Positions 53,364-63,099 of a DNA stretch of 64,000 nt are shown here, in pieces. This DNA is from Akkermansia muciniphila (GTDB lineage Bacteria > Verrucomicrobiota > Verrucomicrobiia > Verrucomicrobiales > Akkermansiaceae): contig CAMDCV010000021.1 of the NCBI GenBank assembly GCA_945890645.1, positions 1 to 64,000 on the forward strand. The letters run 5' to 3'. Made by a program: the position numbers and the translations under genes. Each line of letters opens with the position of its first letter. Within the stretch, counting starts at the first letter, position 1. A model generated the notes under the pieces. The model saw only the letters and a list, made by a program, of their open reading frames with translations. It was not told the origin of the DNA and ran no database searches.

Positions 53364-56300
53364 TTACTCCAAGTCCGAGAGCTTCAAGCCTTCGATCAGG
53401 CAGTCCATTTGGCCGTAGGGTGCTTTTGTGGCTTCATCGTAGGCGACGTTGCTGTAGACTGCGATGACGTTGGTGCCGGTTTTCAAACGATCCTGAGAGA
53501 CGGAATCCCAGGGCGCGTAGTGTGGTTTGTCTTGCCACCAACCGTAGCGAGCAATTTCGTGGCCGTTGAGATACACCTGGAATCCCTGGGGGCAGAGGAT
53601 GCTGAGGCGGTAGGAGTCGTAATCAAGGGCATCGATTTCAAAGGTCGTGCGCATGACGATGAATTCGCCCTTGCCCCAGTCAGATTGATGGGGAAAAGTG
53701 GCATCGTGCTGTTTGTAGATACCGGTGCCGACAGGGGCTCGTCCCGCTGTCCATTTGCTGTCATCAAACTCGGGCTTGAACCAGTCTTTCAATTCACCAG
53801 GCAATTCGATTTCGCGGAAACGTCTTCTCTCGCGAGTGGGGAGTTGGTCTTTTTCGGCGGTGGCATCGAAGGATTTGAATTTCCAAGTGCGTTCGGAAGG
53901 CGGCACCTTGCCGATCGGCTTCCAACCGGCTTTGGGATTTTCGAGTTTTGTGAGGTCGATGATGGAGTTGAGCAGTTCTGGTTTGGCATCCTTCTCGGCG
54001 CGAAGTCGTTTGAGGAGCTCGGGGCGGTAGGTTTGCAACAGTACTTTCTGGAGTTCTCCGCGCTGTTTTGGCTCAAGTTTTTCCAACATCGTATAGAGGC
54101 CGAAGGGGTCACCACTAGGATGGGAAGCCGGAGCTCCCACGAGTCCGATGAGATCGGAAGTGCTGAAGTCGCCGAAACGAGGCTGCACGGCCATGGCGAG
54201 TGGTGCTGCGAGAGTGGGATCGCTACGCAAGCATAGTTTCACGGTTTCCATGACGTTGTAGGCTCCTTCGCCGGAACGGACACCGCTTTTAATCTCGGTT
54301 GCCGAAACGGCTTTCTTCATTCCTGCGATGATGAGTTTGCCGGCTTCGCTTTCCGGTTTCTTGGCACGAAGGGCTGATGCAAAGTGATCCTTCATCCGTT
54401 CGCGGGGCTGGGTGTTGTTTTCACTGGTCACCATTGCAAGAAGCGTGGGAAGAATTTTGATGTAACGAGCGTCATCTTTTTGCAGTCCTGTGAGTGCCGT
54501 GAAGGCGGCCTCGCGCAGCCACCAATCCGAATGCTTGATCCATGGTTGGATGAGTGTGTAGTTTTTCTGGATATCCTCTGCGGGAGCATACTTGAGTGCC
54601 ATAAGCGCGCCATCGATGACATACCATGATTCCTTGGGATCGGAGAGGATCTTTACGATCGCTTTCAACATTCCGGGGGTGAACTGTTCATTAGTGATGG
54701 GTTCGTCGCCGGCGGCGAACCAGTAATTCCAATCAATCAAGCCATCGAGTGCCGCACGCCGTAAGCGAGGATCGGGGTCGCTGAGGAATTTCTCAAGTTC
54801 GTCCAATGCGCCGACCTTGCGTAAGGCTTTGGCCGCCTGGGTGCGGATGATGTAGCTCCGGTGATGGATGTATTTCAGCAGGATTTCCCGAGGGAGGCTG
54901 TTGAGATCTTTTTCTGGTTTTTGATAGGCATCGCCCAATGCCAGGAACGGAAGATGGGCAGGCTCCTCCGGGCCGAAATCGAAGAATTTCGGATGGTGGT
55001 CAATGGAGAAAAATGCCAAGTCCGCCTTGGTGCCCCATAGGTTCTCGGGCAGGGTGTATTTTTGAGAAAACTGGGTAGGGGCAGCGCCGGTGATGCGAAG
55101 GGTTTGCAAGGGTGCGGTGTAGGAGAGCCCGATGCCGGGGCCTGAGGAACCTACCGCGCTACCGTCGAAATCCAATGTCGCGATGCCGATGCTACCACCG
55201 TGCTCGCGGCTGAGGTCGTGCCACCAAGTAAGACCGTCCATGGCCTCGCGGTAGAGAGTGGGTTTATCCTTGATCAGATAGGAGTTGAGGATACTCCGCC
55301 AGATGCCGTCACCGCGGCCTTCATCGCCATGACCTGTCGTTAGAGATGCGTAACCGTCCATCATCGACATGGCTTGGCACTTGGAGGCCATTTTGTAGAT
55401 CGTCGTATCCCCTTGTGCGCCGGAGGCGATGTGCAAAGCAGCGGCGACCATGCCGTCTTTGCCATTCGAGCCAAAGCCGCCTTCCGCACGGTGATTGCCG
55501 TAGGCGACGCCTCCATGACCGGCGAATCGGTAGAAGTAGCGAAGGGCTCCAAGCAAGGTTTCGTCATCGACGTTCATGCCGCATTCCTTTGCCAGTAAGA
55601 GTGTGGTGAGAACTTGAGCGCCAGCGGGGTTCATCAAAGCACCGGAGACATAGCCGGGATTGATTTCGTTGCTCCAATGCGTCCATCCGACGCCGAATTT
55701 TTGACGGGCTTTGGCGTCGTCGCAGTAATATTGCAGGATGGGCAATACTGATTTGTCGCCGGTGCGCAGGTAGTATTCACCGCAGGCGATGCCGTTGTAG
55801 CCGTTGTTCCAAGTATGGTCGCCGATGGCTTTGACATCCTTAGGAAAGGCATCAAAATAGGCTTTCACCTGCGGCAGGTATTTTTCATCGCCAGTGGAAA
55901 GCAGGAAAAGGCAAACGAGGGCTCCGGGAATGCCGTCTTTTTTGAACTTCTCTGGATCCGAGTAAAACGCTGCGGCCTCATTGATGATGCGTTTCGACTT
56001 TGGACAATCCAGCGGCCACGTCTTGCTGTAGGCGCCGAGCACCGGGATGGTGACAGTTTCCTTGCGCTGGGTTTTGCCATCGGCAGAGCTTACATCAAAA
56101 ACCATTTTCCCATCGGTGGCCTCGGCCTTGGTGAGGGCGTTGCCCATCGCGACGAAGGGATTGATTCCTTTGAGCACGGTGCCATTGATTCCGGTGATAA
56201 TTTCACCTTTCGTGAACTTGCCCTCAGCTGGCGAGCCGGGCACCATTTCCTCCACGGTGAGAACCACGCCGGGATAAATGCGCGGCTTCAGGCCGGTGGT

Positions 56301-56477
56301 GCCGATGACTCCGAAAAATTTCTCACGAGTGGGATCCGGGCGGGACTGATAGAGGGGGCGTTCTGTGTAATAGCCCGCATCCGCTCCGCCACCGGAGCCG
56401 GCAATCGCCATATGCGGCACTAACCCCGCGACCCCCAGAATGATAAACGATATTTTTTTCATCATGATGTTGTTCAT
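53364..56477 (-). CDS. Large secreted DUF6288 protein with PDZ, HEAT and C-terminal beta domain
   Basis: 1037 aa. Signal peptide (Met5 or Met6 are possible starts), PDZ-like domain (VEEMVPGSPAEGKFTKGEII), then LGAYSKTWPLDCPKSKRII and a helical toroid (to about 520; GHGGVAYGNHRAEGGFG). HEAT-like repeats follow at about 530-720 (YIIRTQAAKALRKVGALDEL, PDPRLRRAALDGLID). The last 190 residues are a beta domain (FDDSKWTAGRAPVG, WGKGEFIVMRTTFEID, GFQVYLNGHEI) that is homologous to the domain inserted in the esterase encoded 3 bp upstream. The reuse of that domain suggests a common glycan-binding or surface-anchoring role. Confidence 0.8.
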   Translation of the reverse strand: MNNIMMKKISFIILGVAGLVPHMAIAGSGGGADAGYYTERPLYQSRPDPTREKFFGVIGTTGLKPRIYPGVVLTVEEMVPGSPAEGKFTKGEIITGINGTVLKGINPFVAMGNALTKAEATDGKMVFDVSSADGKTQRKETVTIPVLGAYSKTWPLDCPKSKRIINEAAAFYSDPEKFKKDGIPGALVCLFLLSTGDEKYLPQVKAYFDAFPKDVKAIGDHTWNNGYNGIACGEYYLRTGDKSVLPILQYYCDDAKARQKFGVGWTHWSNEINPGYVSGALMNPAGAQVLTTLLLAKECGMNVDDETLLGALRYFYRFAGHGGVAYGNHRAEGGFGSNGKDGMVAAALHIASGAQGDTTIYKMASKCQAMSMMDGYASLTTGHGDEGRGDGIWRSILNSYLIKDKPTLYREAMDGLTWWHDLSREHGGSIGIATLDFDGSAVGSSGPGIGLSYTAPLQTLRITGAAPTQFSQKYTLPENLWGTKADLAFFSIDHHPKFFDFGPEEPAHLPFLALGDAYQKPEKDLNSLPREILLKYIHHRSYIIRTQAAKALRKVGALDELEKFLSDPDPRLRRAALDGLIDWNYWFAAGDEPITNEQFTPGMLKAIVKILSDPKESWYVIDGALMALKYAPAEDIQKNYTLIQPWIKHSDWWLREAAFTALTGLQKDDARYIKILPTLLAMVTSENNTQPRERMKDHFASALRAKKPESEAGKLIIAGMKKAVSATEIKSGVRSGEGAYNVMETVKLCLRSDPTLAAPLAMAVQPRFGDFSTSDLIGLVGAPASHPSGDPFGLYTMLEKLEPKQRGELQKVLLQTYRPELLKRLRAEKDAKPELLNSIIDLTKLENPKAGWKPIGKVPPSERTWKFKSFDATAEKDQLPTRERRRFREIELPGELKDWFKPEFDDSKWTAGRAPVGTGIYKQHDATFPHQSDWGKGEFIVMRTTFEIDALDYDSYRLSILCPQGFQVYLNGHEIARYGWWQDKPHYAPWDSVSQDRLKTGTNVIAVYSNVAYDEATKAPYGQMDCLIEGLKLSDLE

Positions 56478-56480
56478 TTT

Positions 56481-58259
56481 CTATTTCTGAAGTGGCAGCA
56501 AGGCGTCTGCAAATGCCTTGCCCATTTGTGCGAAAATCTTGGAACTGCCAAAATAGTGGTAACCGCCGTTGGACGCGCCTTTCAGTGCCTCCCTGTCTTT
56601 GGGGGAAAGGATTTCTTCCAAAGCGAGGTCGAGCTTCTTCTGGTCTGCCTTGGTGATGCCCTGAATCCGCGCATCGATCGCAGCATAGCGTTCGGGGTTG
56701 TTCGGGTCATATTGGTCATTGGCATAGACCGCCAATACGTTCTTCCCTTTTTTCAAAAATTGCATCTGGTCTTTATCGAGGACCATGGATCCGTAACGTG
56801 GAGAATCCTGCCACCAGATATAAGTATGAATTTTATGTCCGTTCAAGTAAACATGGTATCCTTGACGCGCCAAAACCGCGAGGCGATAGGAATCATAGTT
56901 GAGATTATCCACTTCAAATGTCGTGCGCATGAGCAGGAATTCGCCTTTCCCCCATGTTGAGGGAAATTGCTCCAAGCTGATCCCGTTGTGTTTCCATACT
57001 CCCTTGCCGATGGGGGCTCTGCCTTCCGTCCATTTGCTGTCATCAAAGTCGGGCATATACCAATTCTCCATTCCCGCTGGCAGGGTGATGTCACGGAATC
57101 GTCTGTCCGTGAATTCTTCCAACTTATCTTTTTTTTCGGTAGCATCAACCGTGACAAAGCGCCAATTCCGTTCCTCTGGCAGTGGTTTGCCGATGGGCTT
57201 CCAGTAATTCTCCCATTTCCACTCGGTGTCGAGCGTGCCATCTGGTTTCAATGTGTGAGCGGTGCCAACGATATTGTCATACTCGCCCTGCTTGGGTTGT
57301 GCAGCTTCGATGACAGGATCCCAAAACGGCGCGGTATCGACAGCGACGACGTTGCCTTTGAACTCGGGCATTTGTGCGGGTGCGGCCATGGCTTTGCGGA
57401 AGTTCACATTCTTCTCACCATCGACTCCCAGCACACCAATCACGAATGGCATCTTCGGGGCGGAAAGATCTTTGCGTACATCGCGAATGAAGTGTGCCAA
57501 CAAGCGTGAGTATTCCTCATAATTCTCGTTGGGATAAGTCGTCCCATCGACTAGGTCGTTGAAACCCTGAAGCCAGACAAATCCTGCCACTTCGTATCCC
57601 TGCTTGGGATCGTAAGCGGGGCAAACCCGCTTGGGATCTGCGAGCACTTTTTTGACATGCTCGATCATCATCCGGTAAAAAACCCCCGAGGCGGCATCTT
57701 TTTCGTCCTGCCATTTTTTCCGTTCCTCGAGTTTAGGAACTCCGTGAGCGCCTTGGGGATGTTGATCCCACACATCCTGAATCGCTTTGGGCAGCTTGTA
57801 TGGCCCCGCGCTTGGAGGGCGGAATTCCGTGTTGAGCGATCTGCCACCCCAGGCGGTCTTGATGATTAGAATGGGCTCTTTCAGTTCTTTCTCCATGAAG
57901 ATTCCGAAGGTGAACTCTGGGCCGATTTTGCTGCTGAGTTGAGTCGGGTTGTCTCCTCGTTCACCAAAGCCCGCGGTCAATTTGCCTAGTCCCTCGCCAT
58001 TGGCACTGCCATCATACGGGCCAGTCAAATAGGACATCCAGACCTTGTCGCATACCCGTGGCGTTCCATCGGGATTGAGCATCTCCTTGAGCAAAGGAGC
58101 AGTTGCTGGATCTTTGCCGATATAGTCAAAAGTGCTGATTTCAGCATGCCCCTCCATGTTGGACTGGCCGGCGAGGATGAAGACCTTGAGCGGCTTAGCG
58201 AAGGCGGAGGACGAGAGGGCGCTTATGATAGCTGTCGCTAGGATGATTGTTATTTTCAT
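56481..58259 (-). CDS. Secreted SASA-family carbohydrate acetylesterase with an inserted beta domain
   Basis: 592 aa with a signal peptide. The SASA/CE6-like SGNH fold has Ser33 in LAGQSNMEGH, an oxyanion Gly-Gly (AWGGRSL), and WLQGFNDLVDG (about 256), the motif expected before the catalytic Asp/His. The closing helix with the likely catalytic His (GGYHYFGSSKIFAQMGKAF, His568) is separated from the core by about 170 residues that form a complete extra domain homologous to the C-terminus of 53364 (FDDSKWTEGRAPIG, WGKGEFLLMRTTFEVD, GYHVYLNGHKI). Activity on acetylated sugars, for example sialate or uronate esters, is likely. The locus is in one direction with the two DUF6288 genes around it. 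Confidence 0.87.
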   Translation of the reverse strand: MKITIILATAIISALSSSAFAKPLKVFILAGQSNMEGHAEISTFDYIGKDPATAPLLKEMLNPDGTPRVCDKVWMSYLTGPYDGSANGEGLGKLTAGFGERGDNPTQLSSKIGPEFTFGIFMEKELKEPILIIKTAWGGRSLNTEFRPPSAGPYKLPKAIQDVWDQHPQGAHGVPKLEERKKWQDEKDAASGVFYRMMIEHVKKVLADPKRVCPAYDPKQGYEVAGFVWLQGFNDLVDGTTYPNENYEEYSRLLAHFIRDVRKDLSAPKMPFVIGVLGVDGEKNVNFRKAMAAPAQMPEFKGNVVAVDTAPFWDPVIEAAQPKQGEYDNIVGTAHTLKPDGTLDTEWKWENYWKPIGKPLPEERNWRFVTVDATEKKDKLEEFTDRRFRDITLPAGMENWYMPDFDDSKWTEGRAPIGKGVWKHNGISLEQFPSTWGKGEFLLMRTTFEVDNLNYDSYRLAVLARQGYHVYLNGHKIHTYIWWQDSPRYGSMVLDKDQMQFLKKGKNVLAVYANDQYDPNNPERYAAIDARIQGITKADQKKLDLALEEILSPKDREALKGASNGGYHYFGSSKIFAQMGKAFADALLPLQK

Positions 58260-58315
58260 GAAAGTTGCTGAATTTCAAGGTAAACGTCTCCTCGCAACGG
58301 TTTCTTGCTTTATGA

Positions 58316-58450
58316 ATTGAAATCAGAGAAGAAAACGTTCGATTCACTGCCATCCCCGAGCCCTCCGCCGCCCTACTCGGCGGTATCGGCCTGCTTGCGT
58401 TGCTCTGCCGCTGCCACGGTAAAAAACCCACTTGTCGCACGGCTTCGTAG
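58316..58450 (+). pseudogene. 3' end of a PEP-CTERM protein gene
   Basis: The plus-strand frame reads FTAIPEPSAALLGGIGLLAL then LCRCHGKK before TAG at 58448-58450. This is the PEP-CTERM sorting signal of the Verrucomicrobia: P-E-P, a hydrophobic stretch with G-G, and a basic end (here R-C-H-G-K-K in place of R-R-R). The frame is closed by TGA at 58313-58315 upstream, so only the tail survives. It overlaps the trmL-like fragment on the other strand, an old tail-to-tail arrangement. PEP-CTERM proteins need exosortase, which is not in this window. Confidence 0.65.
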
Positions 58451-58605
58451 AGCACAATGGCTACGGCGGTGGCGAGGTTGAGACTGCGGGTGCTGCCGTC
58501 TTTCATCGGTATTTTTAATGCTTGATCCCCCACCCTTTCGATCAGCGACTCGGGTAAACCACGACCTTCACAGCCAAACACAAGGTAATCCACATCGCGC
58601 GATCT
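58408..58605 (-). pseudogene. C-terminal fragment of a TrmL-type tRNA 2'-O-methyltransferase
   Basis: The minus frame from a TAA at 58606-58608 reads DVDYLVFGCEGRGLPESLIE, then a K-I-P-M segment, SLNLATAVAIVLYEAVRQVG and F. These are the FG-x-E-x-x-G-L-P SAM-binding loop, the I-P-M segment and the knot helix of TrmL. About 90 N-terminal residues are absent; the PL6 lyase gene ends directly beside the fragment (stop at 58609-58611). The frame then runs out past 58259 into non-homologous sequence. A more decayed copy lies at 174-300. Confidence 0.75.
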
Positions 58606-58608
58606 TTA

Positions 58609-60057
58609 TTATTTTCTTTCCATTCCGGCAGAGAGGCCGACATCCCCTGCTCCGAGTGGCATAGCTCTGTTGGGCCTTACGCGATAGTGAAATGCTCCAA
58701 CAGTTCCCATTTCTGGGCGCGCTTGGCCGGTCAGATCGACGGCCAATTCGTCTCGTTTGCTTCCTGCGCGTCCGGCTGTCGGCGTCTGGCCAGTTGGCAG
58801 CAAGAGTTGCTCGGCACCTGACTTCAAAAATGCGGAGCTATTCTTAAGTCCATCGCGTGGTGTGATGCCAAGAACGCCTTGATAGATATTGCCCTGCCAT
58901 ATCCACTCCTCAGGCTCTTGATCTTTCACATAGGTGATGAGCCGAGTTTCAACATCCTTTTCTTGATAGAAGATATTGTTAGAAATGTTGCAGGCGAGCG
59001 GTGCAGTACCATCAGGATAACTGGAATGATTGAGACCTATCGTGAAAGTAAATCTACAGTTTACGAAAGTGTTGTGCGCCACAAGAGCTCGCTCGACGCG
59101 CATGTAGAATCCATCTGCTGTTCCATCCATCATCGCAAGTCCCGCCCCAGTGATTCGATCGAAGTAGTTATTGATCACAACCTGGTCTTGCCCCTGCAGT
59201 CGCACACCGCCGCTGCCATCAAGAAACCAGTTTCCGTTCACGACGTTGCGATGGCCATGTCTCAGGACCAGTTCGCCTCGACAATGGGAGAATGTATTGC
59301 CACGGAGAAGATTGCCGTTTGATTTTACCGAGATGATTTCTGATTCGCCATCGCAGCGTTCGAACAAGTTGGATTCGATCACGTTCCCAGTGTCGCCGAT
59401 CTTAGGATCCTTAGGGTTGCCAACGGTAATCAGTTGAATCGTTTCATAGCCATTACCGCTCTTGCCCTTGGGAATGTCTCGGAAATGGTTGTGGTGAATG
59501 TGATGGGCTTCATGGGTGTTGGTTTGATCGACACGCAACAACTGGCAACCTTTCTCCAGTTCGCGATTATTCTCTTTCTTTTCAAACAAGCAGTGATCGA
59601 TCTCCACATTTCGAGAACGCGCGTCCACCTTCAACCATTGGCTTGCTTGCAGATTGTTCATGTAGCAGCGGCTAATCCTGCAACCGACGCCATTCTTCAC
59701 GGCAATGCTTCCTTTTCCGGAAAATCGAAATCCGATCAGAGAAAGATACTCGCCCTCCATCGTGATCTGGTTGTGCAACTCGACTTTCCCCATGGTCTCG
59801 GCACGAATCACAATGGGCCGTTCTTTGGAACCTTTTCCTTTCAGGACACAAGGTTCATGGTATTGCCCATTTTTGAGTAAAATCGTGGTGCCAGCCGCCG
59901 CCTCGGACACCGCCCCTTGCAACTCCTTGATCGAGGTCACCATTGCATCCTTTCCCTTCTCAGTGACCTGTATTGGCACCACCTCGTTTCCCTGCAAGCG
60001 CATGATGGCAAGCAGTGATAGAAGGAGAAAAAGAAACCGAGGTGATTGTTTTCTCAT
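58609..60057 (-). CDS. Secreted PL6 polysaccharide lyase (chondroitinase-B/alginate lyase type)
   Basis: 482 aa from ATG 60057 (MRKQSPRFLFLLL); GTG 60072 would add five residues and touch the preceding stop. Signal peptide, then a right-handed parallel beta-helix with many N/H/G turns (HHIHHNHFRDIP, RGNTFSHCRGELVLRHGHR). Counted from GTG 60072, the proposed base and acid of chondroitinase B correspond to Lys250 (EIISVKS) and Arg271 (LRHGHR), 21 residues apart as in that enzyme, and Glu243/Glu245 are calcium-ligand candidates. It should cleave uronate-containing glycans by beta-elimination; chondroitin/dermatan or alginate cannot be told apart by motif. Adjacent genes supply an esterase and DUF6288 proteins. 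Confidence 0.87.
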   Translation of the reverse strand: MRKQSPRFLFLLLSLLAIMRLQGNEVVPIQVTEKGKDAMVTSIKELQGAVSEAAAGTTILLKNGQYHEPCVLKGKGSKERPIVIRAETMGKVELHNQITMEGEYLSLIGFRFSGKGSIAVKNGVGCRISRCYMNNLQASQWLKVDARSRNVEIDHCLFEKKENNRELEKGCQLLRVDQTNTHEAHHIHHNHFRDIPKGKSGNGYETIQLITVGNPKDPKIGDTGNVIESNLFERCDGESEIISVKSNGNLLRGNTFSHCRGELVLRHGHRNVVNGNWFLDGSGGVRLQGQDQVVINNYFDRITGAGLAMMDGTADGFYMRVERALVAHNTFVNCRFTFTIGLNHSSYPDGTAPLACNISNNIFYQEKDVETRLITYVKDQEPEEWIWQGNIYQGVLGITPRDGLKNSSAFLKSGAEQLLLPTGQTPTAGRAGSKRDELAVDLTGQARPEMGTVGAFHYRVRPNRAMPLGAGDVGLSAGMERK

Positions 60058-60071
60058 GCGATTTCGGTTCA

Positions 60072-63041
60072 CTACTTCTTCCTCATATAGATATGGTAGC
60101 CACAGTGGAAGTCGGGAGTGATGACCGTGGCTTCGGCTTCGCCTTCCTTGGGGATGACCGGGGCAAAACCGCCGGCCTCAATGATGAGAAATTCATGGCC
60201 CTCGTAGGTGCGGATCTCCATTTGATAGGCTTCGCCTTTGCTAACACTAAAGATGGTGTTATCCGACCAGAAGGCATTTCCTGGTCTGCTCTTATGGCCG
60301 TAGTAACTCTGCGATAGCGCATTGCCGTCCGCTTTGAGTTCAAGAGTGTCCTTGGAGTTTTTGGCATCCACTACTCCCTTCGACTTTTTCAGCCACTCTT
60401 GGATGCGGGCGTCAATCTCATCGGGTTTTTTCGCTGGGGGCCATACCGCCCATAGCCAAGTGCCGACATATTTCTTGTCGTTTTTGAATGTGCCGCTGAA
60501 CCGGTACATATCGGACTCCTTGCCACTGATGTAGGATTTCAGTGTGGTTTTGGGGAGGACCTTCATGACTTGCCTCCCTTCTTCGGAAAAGCCGAGCGAG
60601 ATGCTGAGAGCCGTGCGTTTGGCTGAGGCTCCATCGGGAATGACATAGATGCCGGTTTCTCTGCTGACGAGAGCAGGAGGTTGTGTCGCAGAGACCGCTT
60701 GGAGCTGTTTCAATCCGTACGCCTGGATTTCCGGACTGGCTGTCTCCATGGCTTTGCTGATTTTGGAGGATGTGGACATGGAGACAGGGAAGGAAGTCGC
60801 AGTGGAAATGGCCTTCATCATCGGAGGGAAAATGATCTTGTAACTTTCCGGATCGGTGAGAAAGGGTGTGCTGGCGTGGATCGCAGACACTTGAGCTTGG
60901 TCTGTACCCTTTTCGATCAATTCCACGAGCAGGTCTCGAAAGGTGCGCAAGCGTGGGAGATCGGCGTGCTGCAGCAGCCCGACCGCCCAGCCTCTATTGA
61001 AACCGGATTCTTCGGGGTTGCGGATGATCTTATCGACTTCGGCCATCATCTCGGGGGTGATGCGGCTTTTTGTCTCTTCGTTGCTTGGTCGCCATGTTCC
61101 CCAAAGTTCATGCATCGCCATGATGCCGACGTGGCGCAATCTCGCGTCCTTTGACCGGAGAAGATCAAGGAGGATTTTGTCCTTCTTGTATTTGAGCATC
61201 GCGCCCATGGCATCGAAGCGATACGTGATCTCCGGATGATGGAGATAGGTCAGTAAAGTTTCGTCGGTGACTTTGTCGTTGTTGACCAGACCTGGAACAT
61301 ACCAGCCACCGTGCTTCATTAGGGATTCCTTCAAAAGATCATCGTCAGCCAAGGGGCCGCCGGGCACGGGAAAGGGCGAGTTGAAATCGTCATCGGCGGG
61401 AACGGAGTCTTTGGGGCGAACGGGTAGCTGATAGGATTTCGCGAATTTGCTGAGAGGTGCGCCGTAGAGGTGGAGGTGCTTGCGGGGTGCGGTGTAATTC
61501 AGGGCATTGAAGGTGCCCCAGGCGATTGGTTTTTCCCCAGAAGCTTGGTCGTAATTGCCTTCCTCACCGCCCGCGATGCCCATGGCGCCAGTGTACCTGC
61601 GGGAAAGTTCGAGCGACCAGCGTCTTACGTCCAAGTATTCGCGGTGCTGTTTGGGGCGCTTTTCGGCCACGAGTTGTACGCCGGCGGATTTCCAGATTTC
61701 ACCTATGCCACCGCCGGTGTGGCCGACGTTATAATCGTGAGTTCCATAGTAGGCTTTCATGGCGCTGGTCTGGGCAGCTTTTGCGTAGATGAATTTTTCG
61801 CCTTCGGGGGTGAGACGGGCGGCGACAGTCATGGCCATGGCGAGGCCGCCAGTCTTGCCGTTGCAGTCACGGAATCCGGGTTTGGGGACGTAATCGCCGT
61901 AGGGGACGCTACCTTTGCCCGAGTAATCGAAGAAATGAGACAGGCTGCTCTGGAGGGTTTTCTCATCGACATTCACGCCGCATGTTTTGGCGAGCATGAG
62001 GAAAGTGAGGCAGTGGACGCCGGCGGCATTGAGGTGGCCACCGGATTGGTAATTGAACGAGGCGCCCCTGCCGGACCATCCTCCGTTGTAAATCCTGTCA
62101 CGCAGGTGATCCGCGCCTTTCTGAATCATGGGAAGCACCGAGGCATCGCCGGTTCTGAGGTAATATTCACAGATGCCTATGCCCTCGATACCTACGGACC
62201 AGTTGATGGTGCCAATTTCCTTCCGCTCCTTCATCCAGCCGCGGACGACTTCGAGGTCTTTTTCCTCGCCGGTGGAGAGCAGGAACAGCACGGAACCCCA
62301 TTCGGTTTTGCCTTGTTTGGCGATGAGATCGGCGAGGTTGCGCACGATCTTGTCGGATTTGGGGCAGTTGAGTGGCCATGTGTCGCTGTAGCGGCCGAGG
62401 ACGGGGATATCCACGGTGACGGAGCCTTTGTCTTTGATTTGGAGATTGATTTTGCCATTGCTAGCTTCGGCCTCGGTGATGATGTCGCCGAGAACGATGC
62501 GTGGATCGCGCTTGGTTTCGGAAAGCTTGATGCCGTTGATGATCTCGATGATGTCGCCTTGCTTGAGCGTGCCGGTTTTCTCGGCGGGTGAGCCTGGCTC
62601 AACGTTGTTGATTTTCATCACAGGGCCTTTTTCGAGCATAATTCCGATGCCGACGGGGCCGAAGTTCCGGATCAGCCATGAGTTGCGTTTCTCGAAAGGA
62701 GCGGGTTTGAAGGTGTAGTCGGGTTTGTCAGCGGGGGCGGTGGCGGCGGTGCTACTAACCGGGGTGGTGGCGGGGGGCGTCGCGGGGGTGGGTGGCGCTG
62801 GCGTGGGAGAGGGCGCGGCTTTCCAATTTTTCAGAAACTCAATGTCACTGGCGGAAAGCATCTGCTGTTTGAAGGTGATTCGTTTTCCAGCGCGATCCAC
62901 AGTCACCTCGCCTGTTCCGGCATTGTAAGCGATCAATTCCCCTTCGAAGGTGCTTTTGCCATCAGCACTTTTCCATGTGCGGGCGTGGATGCCGAGAGTT
63001 GTAAGCGAGATGATGTACAGGATATGGAAAATAGTTTTCAT
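60072..63041 (-). CDS. Large secreted SHD1/PDZ/DUF6288 protein with HEAT-like repeats
   Basis: About 989 aa from ATG 63041 (MKTIFHILYIISLTTLG), where the signal peptide starts; an upstream in-frame ATG at 63095 would add 18 polar residues. An SHD1-like domain (RTWKSADGKSTFEGELIAYN) is followed by a Pro/Thr/Ala-rich linker, PDZ (VEPGSPAEKTGTLKQGDIIE), the common LGRYSDTWPLNCPKSDKIV motif, a helical toroid (SGGHLNAAGVHCLTFLMLAK) and HEAT-like repeats (HPEITYRFDAMGAMLKYKKD). The C-terminal 200 residues are different from 53364. It combines the SHD1 domain of the transglutaminase-like protein with the DUF6288 core, again pointing to one functional set. Confidence 0.78.
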   Translation of the reverse strand: MKTIFHILYIISLTTLGIHARTWKSADGKSTFEGELIAYNAGTGEVTVDRAGKRITFKQQMLSASDIEFLKNWKAAPSPTPAPPTPATPPATTPVSSTAATAPADKPDYTFKPAPFEKRNSWLIRNFGPVGIGIMLEKGPVMKINNVEPGSPAEKTGTLKQGDIIEIINGIKLSETKRDPRIVLGDIITEAEASNGKINLQIKDKGSVTVDIPVLGRYSDTWPLNCPKSDKIVRNLADLIAKQGKTEWGSVLFLLSTGEEKDLEVVRGWMKERKEIGTINWSVGIEGIGICEYYLRTGDASVLPMIQKGADHLRDRIYNGGWSGRGASFNYQSGGHLNAAGVHCLTFLMLAKTCGVNVDEKTLQSSLSHFFDYSGKGSVPYGDYVPKPGFRDCNGKTGGLAMAMTVAARLTPEGEKFIYAKAAQTSAMKAYYGTHDYNVGHTGGGIGEIWKSAGVQLVAEKRPKQHREYLDVRRWSLELSRRYTGAMGIAGGEEGNYDQASGEKPIAWGTFNALNYTAPRKHLHLYGAPLSKFAKSYQLPVRPKDSVPADDDFNSPFPVPGGPLADDDLLKESLMKHGGWYVPGLVNNDKVTDETLLTYLHHPEITYRFDAMGAMLKYKKDKILLDLLRSKDARLRHVGIMAMHELWGTWRPSNEETKSRITPEMMAEVDKIIRNPEESGFNRGWAVGLLQHADLPRLRTFRDLLVELIEKGTDQAQVSAIHASTPFLTDPESYKIIFPPMMKAISTATSFPVSMSTSSKISKAMETASPEIQAYGLKQLQAVSATQPPALVSRETGIYVIPDGASAKRTALSISLGFSEEGRQVMKVLPKTTLKSYISGKESDMYRFSGTFKNDKKYVGTWLWAVWPPAKKPDEIDARIQEWLKKSKGVVDAKNSKDTLELKADGNALSQSYYGHKSRPGNAFWSDNTIFSVSKGEAYQMEIRTYEGHEFLIIEAGGFAPVIPKEGEAEATVITPDFHCGYHIYMRKK

Positions 63042-63099
63042 GGGGTGAATTCGATCTTTCATCATGGGCGGACTTTTCGATGGCATGCAGGGCATGAAA

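Noticed and set aside
53322-54236. Long plus-strand frame of 304 codons opposite the large DUF6288 gene
   Set aside because: No family motif; the minus-strand frame is 1037 codons long with clear domains and homology to its neighbours.
61470-62591. Long plus-strand open frame (373 codons) opposite the DUF6288 gene
   Set aside because: Its composition (Gly/Val/Asp-rich, no domain) is what results from reading a GC-skewed gene on the opposite strand; the minus-strand protein has a signal peptide, SHD1 and PDZ domains.
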